A DNA stretch of 64,000 nt from Myxocyprinus asiaticus (Eukaryota; Chordata; Actinopteri; Cypriniformes; Catostomidae), in the NCBI RefSeq assembly GCF_019703515.2, contig NC_059372.1:24154931-24218930 (forward strand), given 5' to 3'. Shown piece after piece: positions 24,097-34,016 of this stretch; within the stretch, counting starts at the first letter, position 1; each line of letters opens with the position of its first letter. The notes beneath the pieces are model-generated. The model was not told the origin of the DNA. It saw nothing but the letters and a program-made list of their open reading frames with translations, and made no database searches. The position numbers were made by a program, and so were the translations under genes.

Positions 24097-24284
24097 GTGA
24101 GCTTATCTAGCAGCTGATTTGACCTGGTTTCCCAGCAACCACTGACATAAAAACAGCCGCCTTGGCCTCCTGATTTGCGGAGGGGCATAGGTGAAGGAGT
24201 GCACCCTGACTGCCCTCTTTTTCTGGTACTTGCTGTATTTTGCTAAGGGAGGGGGAGCAAGGTACCATTAAAACCACCCAGAGC
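24097..24284 (+). other. spsb1: probable 5' UTR part of the first spsb1 coding exon
   Basis: A pyrimidine-rich run (24068-24094) ending in CAG at 24094-24096 is a plausible 3' splice acceptor. SPSB genes usually have a separate upstream non-coding exon, so the coding exon may begin at 24097. The upstream exon and promoter could not be recognised. The acceptor is inferred from sequence pattern only. Confidence 0.4.
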
Positions 24285-24978
24285 ATGGGGCAGAAGGTTC
24301 CGGGAGGCATAAAGACTGTGGATATGCGGGACCCGGCGTTTCGGCCTCTTAAGCTAGAGCTGCAGGCCCTGGACTATACCAAGCCCTCCCGCCTGGATTT
24401 GCTGTTAGATATGCCACCAGCCATGCAAGATGTTCAAGTGCAGCACTCGTGGAACAATGATGACCGATCACTCAACATATTTGTTAAAGAGGACAATAAA
24501 CTGATATTCCACCGGCACCCAGTAGCCCAGAGTACAGATGCTATCCGGGGCCGGGTGGGTTATACACGGGGACTGCATGTTTGGGAGATCAGTTGGGCCA
24601 TGCGCCAGCGGGGCACCCATGCCGTTGTTGGTGTGGCGACTGGAGAGGCCCCATTGCATTCTGTAGGATACACTGCTCTTGTAGGAAACAATAGTGAGTC
24701 TTGGGGCTGGGACCTGGGACGCAATAAACTTTATCATGATGGCAAGAACCAGCCTAGTAGGACCTATCCAGCTTTTCTTGAGCCTGATGAGACCTTTATT
24801 GTCCCGGACTCATTTCTGGTTGTCCTGGACATGGATGAGGGGACATTAAGTTTTATTGTCGATGGACAATATTTAGGGGTTGCTTTCAGAGGACTCAGAG
24901 GAAGAAAGCTATATCCCGTTGTGAGCGCTGTGTGGGGACACTGTGAAATCAGAATTCGGTACATCAATGGACTTGACC
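24285..24978 (+). CDS. spsb1: SPRY domain-containing SOCS box protein 1, coding exon 1 (SPRY/B30.2 domain)
   Basis: First coding exon, residues 1-231 plus one base of codon 232. SPSB proteins are the substrate receptors of Elongin BC-Cullin 5 E3 ligases. Their SPRY domain grips short Asn-rich motifs (DINNN/ELNNN type); known SPSB-family targets include inducible nitric oxide synthase. Visible here: an MGQK start, then a SPRY/B30.2 domain at about residues 33-231 with [54 protein letters not shown] and [16 protein letters not shown]. Tyr129 matches the family's conserved substrate-pocket tyrosine (from memory of the family). The ATG at 24285 has A at -3 and G at +4. The frame stays open upstream to a TTG at 24240, but the family start is MGQK. 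The exon ends at a canonical GTAAGT donor (24979). The N-terminal [11 protein letters not shown] and LDY favour spsb1 over spsb4; cyprinid duplicates could make this one of two paralogues. Confidence 0.93.
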
Positions 24979-25015
24979 GTAAGTACCATCCTTTTTATAA
25001 GTGTGGTAAATGCTA

Positions 25016-25732
25016 CAGTTGAAGTCAGAAGTTTACATACACTTAGGTTTAAGTCATTTAAAACTCTAACCACTCCACAGATTTCATATTAGCAAACTAT
25101 AGTTTTGGGAAGTCGTTTAGGACATCTACTTTGTGCTTGACAAGTAATTTTTCCATCAATTGTTTACAGACAGATTGTTTCGCTTTTCATTGACTATATA
25201 TCAATTCCAGCGGGTCGGTCGCAAATGGGTCTTCCAAATGGACAATGACCACAAGCATATCTCCGAAGTTGTGGCAAATTGGCTTAAGGACTACAAAGTC
25301 AAGGTATTGGAGTGGCCATCACAAAGCCCTGACCTCAATCCAACTGAAAAAGCACGTGCGAGCAAGGAGGCTGACAAACCTGACTCGGTTACACCAGTTC
25401 TGTCTGGAGGAATGGGCCAAAATTCCAGCAACTTATTGTGAGAAGCTTGTGGAAGGCTACCCAAAATGTTTGACCCAAGTTAAACAATTTAAAGGCAATG
25501 CTACCAAATACTAACAAAGTGTATGCAAAGTTCCACTGGGAATGTGATGAAAGAAATAAAAGCTGAAATAAATCATTCTCTCTACTATTATTCTGACATT
25601 TCACATTCTTAAAATAGTGATCCTAACTGACCTAAGACAGGGAATGTTTTCAACGATTAAATGTCAGGAATTGTGAAAAACTGAGTTTAAATGTATTTGG
25701 ATAAGGTGTATGTAAACTTCTGACTTCAGCTG
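25016..25732 (+). mobile_element. Sleeping-Beauty-like Tc1 deletion derivative beside the spsb1 donor site
   Basis: 717 bp with both inverted ends (CAGTTGAAGTCAGAAGTTTAC; GTAAACTTCTGACTTCAGCTG) and TA on each side (25014-25015, 25733-25734). The 5' two thirds of the transposase gene are deleted. What remains (about 25225-25514) starts at the second Asp region (MDNDHKHIS), continues with [10 protein letters not shown] and then loses the ENLW catalytic glutamate segment. It starts 35 bp after the last coding base of spsb1 exon 1. Confidence 0.92.
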
Positions 25733-26154
25733 TACATGTCCATTATCTATGGGGTTGGAACAGTGTTTAGTTTTAATACATGCAGGCATACTCTTTAATA
25801 ACAAGGTTTACTTTGTGGTTTGTTAAACATTGAAAGTGTTCAGAACTTGTCTATAGAATGCTTTGTTCCTCATCTGAAATTATGTGCAGCCAGCACCATT
25901 TACCTGATAAAGACCATGGTATCACTCATTCTCACACACGTATAGGAAGCTAATCATTAAACTGACCACTTTGCTCTTTCCCCATTATGCCATGAGTAAA
26001 TTCTGCTGTTGCCTGTGGAGCATTAAACATAGTTGTTCCTGGTGGAGGATTTAAACATAGATGTTCCTGGTGATATCATTATTTAAAAAATTACTTTGCT
26101 TCTCTATCATAATAGGTATGATGATTCAAAACTTTTTATTGGTTAGGAAAATTG

Positions 26155-26280
26155 TAGGGATACACAGATATGGAATTTCTGGGCCGATACGGATAACCGA
26201 TAATTCACTGCTCATTGTGGCCAATACCAACAACCGATAATTAAATTTAGTAGTTATATACACGCGCGCTCGCACACAGA
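26155..26280. mobile_element. hAT-like fragment
   Basis: 'tagggatacacagatatggaatttctgggccgatac' followed by repeated 'ccgataa' motifs is a hAT-type left end. It is interrupted at once by the Tc1 at 26281, and no right end was found. Confidence 0.45.
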
Positions 26281-27504
26281 CACTGGTGGCCAAAAGTTTG
26301 GAATAATGTACAGATTTTGCTGTTTCGGAAGGAAAATGGTACTTTAATTCACCAAAGTGGCATTCAACTGATCACAAAGTATAGTCAGGACATTTACTGA
26401 TGTAAAAAACAGCACCATCACTATTTGAAAAGTAATTTTTGATCAAATCTAGACAGGCCCCATTTCCAGCAGCCATCACTCCAACACCTTATCCTTGCTA
26501 AATTGCTAATTTGGTACTAGAATATCACTTGCCATTATATCAAACGCAGCTGAAAGATATTTGGTTCATTAAATGAAACTTAACATTGTTTTTGTGTTTG
26601 TTTTTGAGTTGCCACAGTATGCAATAGACTGGCATGTCTTAAGGTCAATATTAGATCAAAAATGGCAAAAAAGAAACAGCTTTCTCTAGAAACTCATCAG
26701 TCAATCATTGTTTTGAGGAATGAAGGATATACAATGCTTGAAATAAAAAACTAAAAAAAAAACCCGAAGATTTCATACAAAGGTGTACACTACAGTCTTC
26801 AAAGACAAAGGACAACTGGCTCTAACAAGGACAGAAAGAGATGTGGAAGGCCAGATGTACAACTAAACAAGAGGATAAGTACATCATAGGCTCTAGTTTG
26901 AGAAATAGACGCCTCACATGTCCTCAGCTGACAGCTTCATTGAATTCTACCTGCTCAACACCAGTTTCATGTACAACAGTAAAGAGAAGACTCAGGGGTG
27001 CAGGCCTTATGGGAAGAATTGCAAAGAAAAAGTCACCTTTGAAACAGAAAAACAAAAAGAAACGGTTAGAGTGGGCAAAGAAACGGACATTGGACAACAG
27101 ATAATTGGAAAAGAGTGTTATGGATCTTTACCCCATTGAGCTTTTGTGGGATCAGCTAGACTGTAATGTGCGTGAGAAGTGCCCAACAAGACAGCCACAT
27201 CTATGGCAAGAGCTACAGGAAGCGTGGGGTGAAATGTTACCCGAGAATCTGGACAAACTGACAGCTAGAATGCCAAGGATCTGCAAAGCTGTCATTGCTG
27301 CAAGTGGAGGAATTTTTGATGAGAACTCTTTGAAATCGTTAAAGAAGTTCTGAACATTTTTTTTCAAATTGTAATAGTAATTTTTCACTTTAATGTCCTG
27401 ACTATACATTGTGATCAGTTGAATGCCACTTTGGTGAATAAAAGTACCAATTTCTTTCCATTAGAGCAAAATCTGTACATTATTCCAAACTTTTGACCCC
27501 AGTG
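26281..27504 (+). mobile_element. Tc1 element, CACTGGYGGCCAAAAGTTTGGAATAATGTAC family, copy 1
   Basis: Ends CACTGGTGGCCAAAAGTTTGG and CCAAACTTTTGACCCCAGTG. The left flank is now a CA-rich run rather than a clear TA. The interior holds a transposase remnant with a large internal deletion also present in the copy at 53572. Confidence 0.85.
26664..27353 (+). pseudogene. Tc1 transposase remnant, catalytic core deleted
   Basis: The N-terminal part reads LRNRRLTCPQLTASLNSTCS and RRLRGAGLMGRIAKKKS, the second DNA-binding subdomain. After RLEWAKKRTLDN the text jumps (27095-27125) directly to DLYPIELLWDQLDCNVREK, the end of the DDE domain. The whole region that would hold both catalytic aspartates is missing. 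The tail ARMPRICKAVIAASGG is normal for the family. Confidence 0.82.
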
Positions 27505-30289
27505 TGTGTAATTTTTTTTATTTTTATTTTTATTTATTTTTTATTTTTTTAAAGCTGGAACTGCTAGCTAATTAATTAAAAGCTACTCATTTAAAAAATG
27601 GGTGTCATTTAAAACCTTGGAATCTGGACAGTCTGACCAGCTCTTAACTGCTGCTATTTGAAGTTTGGCAGATGTGACATGAAATTAAATCAGAAATGTG
27701 CAAATATTACAGATGTATGCTCAATTGAATAAATGACAATACACTAAATGGTCACCATACAATGTATGCAAGTATTTGCTCATCCGTGTATGTGCCCATA
27801 ATATTAGCATTTATGATAATTCTTGAATGTGCCCATTTGAGTATTTACTGTTATCCTGATGAAACATTAAACAACAAAACACACGTTACATGTATCTAGA
27901 GATTAGGGTTTGTATTTATGCAAGCAGCCAGACTGTGTGCTGCGTCGCGTTTGTGTGTGCGTGTGTTATGTGCGTGCATTGTGGATCTGTGCGTCTCATT
28001 CACAGACGCATATCACAATGTTCATCTTTGACTGTTCCATTGTATAACTTATGAAATGTGATCACAATAATCATAATGGCAATAAGTTAAAACATCATAC
28101 AGATCGAATAGTCATGAATATTTGAAAAGTCTCAGCTTGTAAAATACAAGCACATTAGTAGCCATCTCACTTTATTTTGAGGATTATTTCAAGCTCTATG
28201 CACAGTGTTTGGGCTTGTTTTAATCGCAATCATTTACTGTCACAATAGGCTTTTCCATATTCAGTTTGTTTCTTGAAGTAATAAGCAAAAATTATTGACA
28301 CCAAGCAACAACCCCCCCCCCCCCCCCCCATTCCTGTTTATTGCTTCATGAAACAGAATATGGGAAATGGCATGTTACTTAGAGATGATAATCCCGATTA
28401 AAACCGACAGAGCGACATGAGCTTGGCTTGCGTCTTTCAAATTTATCCCCTTAGGGCTGCACATTTAATTGAAAAAATATTTGCTGTTACAATGTTTGGC
28501 TGCTGCAATTCATCCTGAAACTGTGTCTACTCCCGTTAAGTCCATTTATTTGCCACATGTTTTTTGAAGTAGTTGTGCACCATGTCCTTTGAGTGTATTA
28601 AAGCAATAGCGAATCGGAGGTGTTTTAAATTAGTCCGTCAGCAATGATGATCGCTCCCAATGCTACAAGGATGCATTTTTTTTACATCACATGAAAAGTT
28701 AGCAACTTGTTTTAGATGTGTAGTCTAAAGAATGTGGCATGCACTTGCCCCACAAATCTATTTAATAGAGTTATTTATTGCAATTACAACATGAAGGTGT
28801 AACAGTTAAAGGATGGGTGGCGGGAACCGGCTGAACAGTCAGAGTTTTAATGCAAAACTCAAACATAAAACAAACCATAACACAAACAACGCGCGAGCGT
28901 CTCTCTCTCTCTCTCTTTCTCGAACCGGCATCTCCAGCTGCCCCTTATCTCGCTCTCCCGCTGATCAGCTGATTCAGCGCCGGCCATGCTCCATCATGGC
29001 CCGGCCACGCCCTCCATCACAGAAGTTATATAATTGTCAATTATGATTTATTTCATAATTGTGCTGCATTACATTCCCTTCAAAGCATCACAACTGCAGT
29101 CATACACATACAGATGGACGTCCTTGGCCGTTGCTTCATGTCTCGTAATGTGGGCTTTTTAAAAAAAAAAAAAAAAAAAAAATTTATGCTTGTCAAGTTA
29201 ACAGGTCAACTTTTCACCCAGTGACCCTTGCATTTCACTGCATTCCATTTCACTCTGTCCAGCTGTTTATGAACACAAGAACACATCTTATGTAAGCGGC
29301 CCTTAAGAAACGTGTTTGTTTGTAACCAGCTTAATTATACAAGGCATCCTTAAAACTGATTAGTTGTTCAGACAAACCACATCCTTGTGAAAAACATTGC
29401 AGACTGTTTGAAAGGAAGCACTTTTTCACTTTTGGTTTTGATCAGGAGTTTAAAAAGTTGAGGGCTTTGAAAGATCATTCAGTCGTTCAAGCAAGAGCTA
29501 GCCTTGAAACTAGCTGGTGTGAAATCCCTTCCCTTAATTTGTACAGACATTACAGTTGCATTACCTTTGCTTTTGCGTGTAGCAAATCTGACTCATTTCC
29601 TCAACCCAGCATGCTGTAATGAGTCAGATTTGGAGGGCATTCTTTGTGACGTTATCACTCTGTGGTCAAATAATGAAAGGATGCAGGTGAGGGGTAGAGA
29701 CTTGCAGCTGTCCGTGTTAAGGCCAGACATGACTGCTGTTCAGTAACCCACCCTGCTCTCAATGGAAACTGTCTCCTGCTGCTAATAATGTCCTGTCCAA
29801 TGCAAAACACTTTAACCTGATATTTTGCAAAGCCTACAGATGATGGAATGGCTCTTAAATGTCTGCCCTAGGTTAGCTATGTGTAGGAGAGAAATTTTTA
29901 TGCAGGTCTGGCTTCGGAAGGTATTGGTACTGCAGGCTTAATGCATCACATCAACTCTGTTCAGGACACAGGTGTTCCCATTTTTGGAGAAGTCTCATCT
30001 CCTGTGTGTGTGTGAGAGTAGTAGCCAGAAAATTACTTCAGCGCAATGACTCCCAAGACCTTGGCTCGCCTTTTGTATCTGTCTTGTGTCAGTACCTTTA
30101 ATGCATTCCTCGTCATAGTCGCAGTCAACAGAGGTGTAATTGTGCTGTTATTTATCCGTTACATCATTCCATTTTGTTTCCCCAGTGTCTCGTTTACAAA
30201 GTATGTGTTTTATGAAGTAATCTCAACATCTGAGCAGGTGGTGGTGTGTGGAAACAATTCTGAAATGTGTAGCACTTGTATGTTTGTTA
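27505..30289. other. intronic sequence, mostly unassigned; poly-C tract and a short GC-rich repeat
   Basis: No exon supported. A run of about 19 C lies at 28311-28330. The segment 28798-29030 is GC-rich, with a CT run and 'ggaaccggctgaacagtc'; it looks like a dispersed repeat I cannot classify. An A tract lies at 29161-29182. From about 29.2 to 30.2 kb the sequence looks unique and contains the inverted AP-1-like motif at 29584-29631. Confidence 0.4.
29584..29631. promoter_or_regulatory. 14-bp perfect inverted repeat with two TGACTCA (AP-1-like) cores
   Basis: AAATCTGACTCATT (29584-29597) and its exact reverse complement (29618-29631) are separated by 20 bases. Each arm holds a TGACTCA/TGAGTCA core, the consensus for AP-1 (and the core of MAF/NRF2-type sites). 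It lies in the spsb1 intron in apparently unique sequence. A regulatory role is inference. Confidence 0.35.
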
Positions 30290-30666
30290 CACCGATCAGC
30301 CACAACATTAAAACCACTGACAGGTGAAGTGAATAACATTTATTTTGTTACAATGGCACCTGTCTAGGGATGGGATATAATAGGCAGCAAGTTAACAGTC
30401 AGTTTCAGAAGTTCATGTGTTGAATCAGGAAAAGGGCCAAATTGTCAGGGCTCGACGACTGGGTCAGAACATCTCCAAAACGGCAGGTATTGTGGGGTGT
30501 TCCCGGTATGCAGTGGTTAGTACCTACCAAAAGTGGTCCAAGGAAGGACAACCGGTGAACCAGCAACAGGGTCATGGGTGCCCAAGGCTCATTGATGCGC
30601 GTGGGGAGTGAAGGCTAGCCCTTCTGGTCTGATCCCACAGAAGAGCTACTGTGGCACAAATTGCAG

Positions 30667-31662
30667 CACTTCAGACTAAACAAAATTACTTAGGAGCCAT
30701 TGGCTCCTAAACTGAAACATTAAGGAGCAAATGGCTGTTTTTAGTTGCCAAATCACAGATTTTCTCGATTTAGATAGAAAGCCGAAGGAAGTCAGCTGAT
30801 AACCCATTCATCAAAAGTTTAATAAATGGTGTATATATAGTTGAGAAGATAAGTTTGCATTCCTTTTTTGTCTCAAATGTTCACACCCCTTTCATAATTT
30901 ATACAAATATAAGATACATTTCTTTAATTTAGTACTGCTCTTCAGAATGTACATTAGATATTTGCATAAAGTATAGTATGCATGTAGTAGTGTCTTGAGC
31001 ATCAATGAATGTTTGCACCTTGTGTAATAGTTGTGTACAAGTCCCTCAATTGTCCTAAGTGTCAAAAGCTATATATATATATGTAAATTATTTTAAAATA
31101 TTGCCTTTTGTCTTTCTTTACTGTTACCAGATGGCCCAGACACAGAGACTACAAGAGTGCAAATTGAATGAAATCCCAGATGCAGTTTATTGTGCTACTC
31201 CAATCCCAATCAATTACCAGAAGAAAAAAAAAAAAGTGGTACACAATACGGGACTTTTGATTATAAAGAAGCCCGAAATACACATGGCACTCTTATTTTG
31301 AAATGTCTTTGCTCCCAGTTCTGAACACACTGACGGCTGATTTGCTGAGAAAATGAATCTGATTCAAACAGCTAACCTGAGCTCCTGAGTTAAAACCCTC
31401 AGTTATTTTCAGGTGATTCATGAAAAAGAACCAGTTCAAGAGTCATTTGTTCATGACTCTCTTGGGCTTGGTTTGTTGCATGTGGTGCAACGAGCTCATC
31501 ACAACAGAACGGTTGAAATTGTTACTCGCAAAATGATATCTGACGAAACCGCATATGAACGCGCACAACCAGACTGTCGCCAGTGGCGACCACATTTTAA
31601 ATCGTCGCAATCAATAATATTTGGCGTATTTGCGACCGCTTTAGTCACAGTCTGGAGCCCTG
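30667..31662 (-). mobile_element. hAT element (CAGGGCTCCAGAC end), copy inside a Tc1
   Basis: The right terminus GTCTGGAGCCCTG (to 31662) is the reverse complement of the intact start of the copy at 35435. The left end, CACTTCAGACT, is degenerate. Flanking octamers AATTGCAG (30659-30666) and AATTGCTG (31663-31670) differ at one base and restore the Tc1 reading frame if the element is removed, so this is a genuine 8-bp hAT duplication. About 1.0 kb. Confidence 0.85.
31131..31301 (+). CDS. exon-like ORF inside the hAT element, unrecognised
   Basis: A pyrimidine run ending in TTACCAG (31124-31130) is a good 3' splice acceptor. It is followed directly by an ATG and 56 open codons beginning MAQTQRLQECKLNEIPDAVY, with a Lys run in the middle and a stop at 31299-31301. 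The last 60 bp are shared with the sister copy near 35900. It may be a hAT-encoded or captured exon, or chance. I do not recognise the protein. Confidence 0.25.
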   Translation: MAQTQRLQECKLNEIPDAVYCATPIPINYQKKKKKVVHNTGLLIIKKPEIHMALLF

Positions 31663-32750
31663 AATTGCTGAAAAACTTAATGCTGGCCATGAAAGAAAGG
31701 TGTCAGAACACAGTGCATCGCAGCTTGCTACGTATGGAGATGCGTTGCTGCAGACCTGTCAGAGTGCCCATTCTGACCCCTGTCCATTGCCAAAAGTGAC
31801 TACAATGGGAATGTGAGCATCAGAACTGGACCATGGAGCAATGGAAGAAGGTAGCCTGGTCTGACGAATCATGTTTCGGGCGCATGTGCGACGTTTACCT
31901 GGGGAAGAGATGGCAGCAGGATGCACCATGGGAAGAAGGCAGGCCGGCAGAGGCAGTGTGATTCTCTGGGCAATGTTCTGCTGGAAAACCTTGGGTTCTG
32001 GCATTCATGTGGCTGTTACTTTGACACGTACCACTTACCTAATGATTGTTGCGGCCACATACACCCCTTCATGGCAACAGTATTCCCTGAGGGCAGTGGC
32101 CTCTTTCAGCAGGATAATGCGCCCTGCCACACTGCAACAATTGTTCAGGAATGGTTTGAGGAACATGACAAAGAGTTCAAGGTGTTGACTTGGCCTCCAA
32201 ATTCCCCAGATCTAAATCCGATTGAGCATCTATGAGATGTGCTGAACCAACAAGTCCGATCCATGGAGGCCCCACCTCGCAACTTAAAGGATCTACTGCT
32301 AACGTCTTGGTGCCAGATACCACAGGACACCTTCAGAGGTTGTGTGGAGTCCATGCATCGATGGGTCAGAGCTGTTTTGGTGGCACGAGGGGTAGGGCTG
32401 GGCGATTAATCACATTTTCAATTACGATTTTGTCTTCCAACAATTATGAAAACAAGATAATCGAGAGAAAATTATTATTGTGCCGCATTCCATTCGCAAT
32501 GAAACACCCCAGCGTTATATCTTTAAAGCATCCTTTATTAAAGTTCAAATAATAAGGAAACGGGTTATGAAAATAAACTCCAAAACTAGCATTTCTCTGT
32601 GCGGTCAGCACCACGTCCGAGTTGCTTGAAGTGACCGGGGAAGAGATTGAATCACCCAGCTGATGCACACTCTGGCGTGGGGATGCTCGTCACTTGCGCA
32701 TGTTTGCTGCATTTAGATTATAACAGTATGGCTCGTGACGTAGTGAATCA

Positions 32751-32850
32751 TATGTCACGTTCACTGTGTGTATCTTGTGTCGCGTTCACTGTGTGTATCT
32801 TGTGTCGCGTTCACTGTGTGTATCTTGTGTCGCGTTCACTGTGTGTATCT
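32751..32850. repeat. minisatellite, four 25-bp units
   Basis: Four head-to-tail units of tgtgtcgcgttcactgtgtg plus tatct. Units 2-4 are identical; unit 1 differs at two positions (tatgtcacg). Direct abutment with no spacers marks it as a tandem repeat. It sits in a hAT-like fragment. Confidence 0.95.
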
Positions 32851-33482
32851 TATCATGAAGAAAATTGGCGATACACAGCTCTAAGAGAGTTTGTTTTTTG
32901 TGAGTTAAAGATGAGAGAGTGATTAGACTTTTTTGGTTTGTTTCAAAATAAAACTCCTTTAAAACAATGTACATTTACTTTAGGAGCTATACTGCAGAAG
33001 AAGATATTGTTATTGGAGAATGTTGAATACAATATTTAATCAGGGCTCGACATTAACGCTTGTCCGGGACAAGTGGATTTTTGAAGAGGCAAGTGAAAGA
33101 GAATTTTACTTGCCTGACCCGACAAGGAGATTAAACGTCAATAACTGAAAAAAATCGGGCTATATTTGTGAAAGCCTAGGCCTGTGTCACTTATTAGAAA
33201 GTTATTATTCTTATTCTGCAGTTGAAAATAATCCAGAGCAATTTTATAATTTGCTAGCGATCTAGTAACTGCTGCAGATTGACAGGCGGCGTATGTGTGT
33301 GTGCTGATTCTGAACATGCATGCACGCCTGAACGGTCAAATACATTTCAAAATTCCGCCAAAAAGCCCGTCTTGGTGATTTATTTGTGTAAACACAGAGT
33401 GATGTCTAAAGTGTATGTAAACGGTGGAGAAAAAAACTGATTTGTATTAAAATGTTGGACTTGTAACTATAATGATGCTGCT

Positions 33483-33607
33483 TTCAGGTCTGGCGACCGG
33501 GAAGCCTACAACTCATCCAGGGCCAATCTGAAGATGGGGATTAAAACAGCTAAACACAGTTACAAACTGCGAATAGAGGACAACTTTAACTACTCCGAAC
33601 CCCGACG
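33483..33607 (+). pseudogene. LINE ORF2 fragment (endonuclease-RT linker)
   Basis: Encodes SGDREAYNSSRANLKMGIK followed by TAKHSYKLRIEDNF and YSEPRRI. This is typical of the segment between endonuclease and reverse transcriptase in fish LINEs, where a trained eye expects '(G)DREAY...A(R/K)..L...IK.AK..Y...IE..F'. It is only about 125 bp and truncated on both sides. Confidence 0.6.
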
Positions 33608-33609
33608 TA

Positions 33610-33849
33610 TATCAAATCCCTTTATTGTCACTCAACCATATACACAAGTGCAACAGTGGGTGAAAGACTTGGGTGCAGTTCCAGGCAACATAGACAATTA
33701 CAATAAAGATCTGATTTACACTTAACACAGTTTACACATCTTGTTACACAACACAATGTACAATATACAGTATACACAATAAGTAGACTGTATACGATAA
33801 AAATACACTTATTTTCATCTCCGAATGCTATTCTGAGATGTGGGGTGGT
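33610..33849 (-). mobile_element. LINE/retroposon 3' tail, minus strand
   Basis: 'tccctttattgtcactcaaccatatacacaagtgcaac' and following text resemble the 3' ends of fish LINEs read in reverse (compare 'ctttattgccaag' at 9739 and 'ctttattgccagg' at 56707). Non-coding. Confidence 0.5.
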
Positions 33850-33927
33850 GCTGTTTTGGTGGCATGAGGAGGACCTACACAATATTAGGCAGGTGATTTT
33901 AATGTTGTGTGCGCGCGCTTGTATAAA

Positions 33928-33992
33928 AATATATGTGCGTGCGTGTGTGTGTGTGTGTGTGTATAATTTTTGATATACACACACACACACCA
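33928..33992. repeat. GT / AC microsatellites in inverted arrangement
   Basis: A (GT)n run at about 33938-33961 is followed after 15 bases by an (AC)n run at 33977-33990. Together they could form a hairpin. The start of another Tc1 end (CCAATCAGCCACAAC) abuts at 33991. Confidence 0.85.
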
Positions 33993-34016
33993 ATCAGCCA
34001 CAACTTTAAAACCACT

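Larger units (their letters stand above)
30417..32390 (+). pseudogene. Tc1 transposase pseudogene, split by a hAT insertion
   Basis: N-terminal helix-turn-helix part: VRARRLGQNISKTAGIVGCS up to 30611, where a stop occurs. After the hAT, 31663 onward resumes with HRSLLRM and CRPVRVPILTPVH. The DDE catalytic residues are visible but in different frames: WSDESCF (about 31858), [11 protein letters not shown] (about 32105) and [12 protein letters not shown] (about 32200), the last followed at once by a stop where the family has Trp. Inactive. Confidence 0.82.
32391..33849. repeat. composite insertion block flanked by a 20-bp direct repeat
   Basis: The 20-mers at 32371-32390 and 33850-33869 (GCTGTTTTGGTGGCAYGAGG) differ at one base, and the Tc1 continues after the second. 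Between them: a hAT-like start 'tagggctgggcgattaatc' (32393), a 25-bp minisatellite (32751-32850), another hAT-like start 'cagggctcgacattaacgc' (33042), a LINE ORF2 fragment (33483-33607) and a LINE 3' tail (33610-33849). Confidence 0.6.
30290..33909 (+). mobile_element. Tc1 element (CACCGATCAGCCACAACATTAAAACCACT ends) split by two insertions
   Basis: The left end CACCGATCAGCCACAAC is preceded by TA (30288-30289). The right part, 'acctacacaatattaggcaggtgattttaatgttgtg', stops at about 33909 where the last TIR bases are replaced by a GCGCGC/GT repeat. The Tc1 sequence is interrupted by a hAT (30667-31662) and by a composite block (32391-33849). Confidence 0.85.

Noticed and set aside
24240..24284. 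In-frame extension of spsb1 upstream of the ATG (TTG start, 15 extra residues)
   Set aside because: There is no ATG in the extension, the family begins MGQK, and the ATG at 24285 has a strong start context.
32751..32850. Four regularly spaced direct repeats, CRISPR-like at first sight
   Set aside because: The 25-bp units abut with no spacers, and this is a vertebrate intron; it is a minisatellite.
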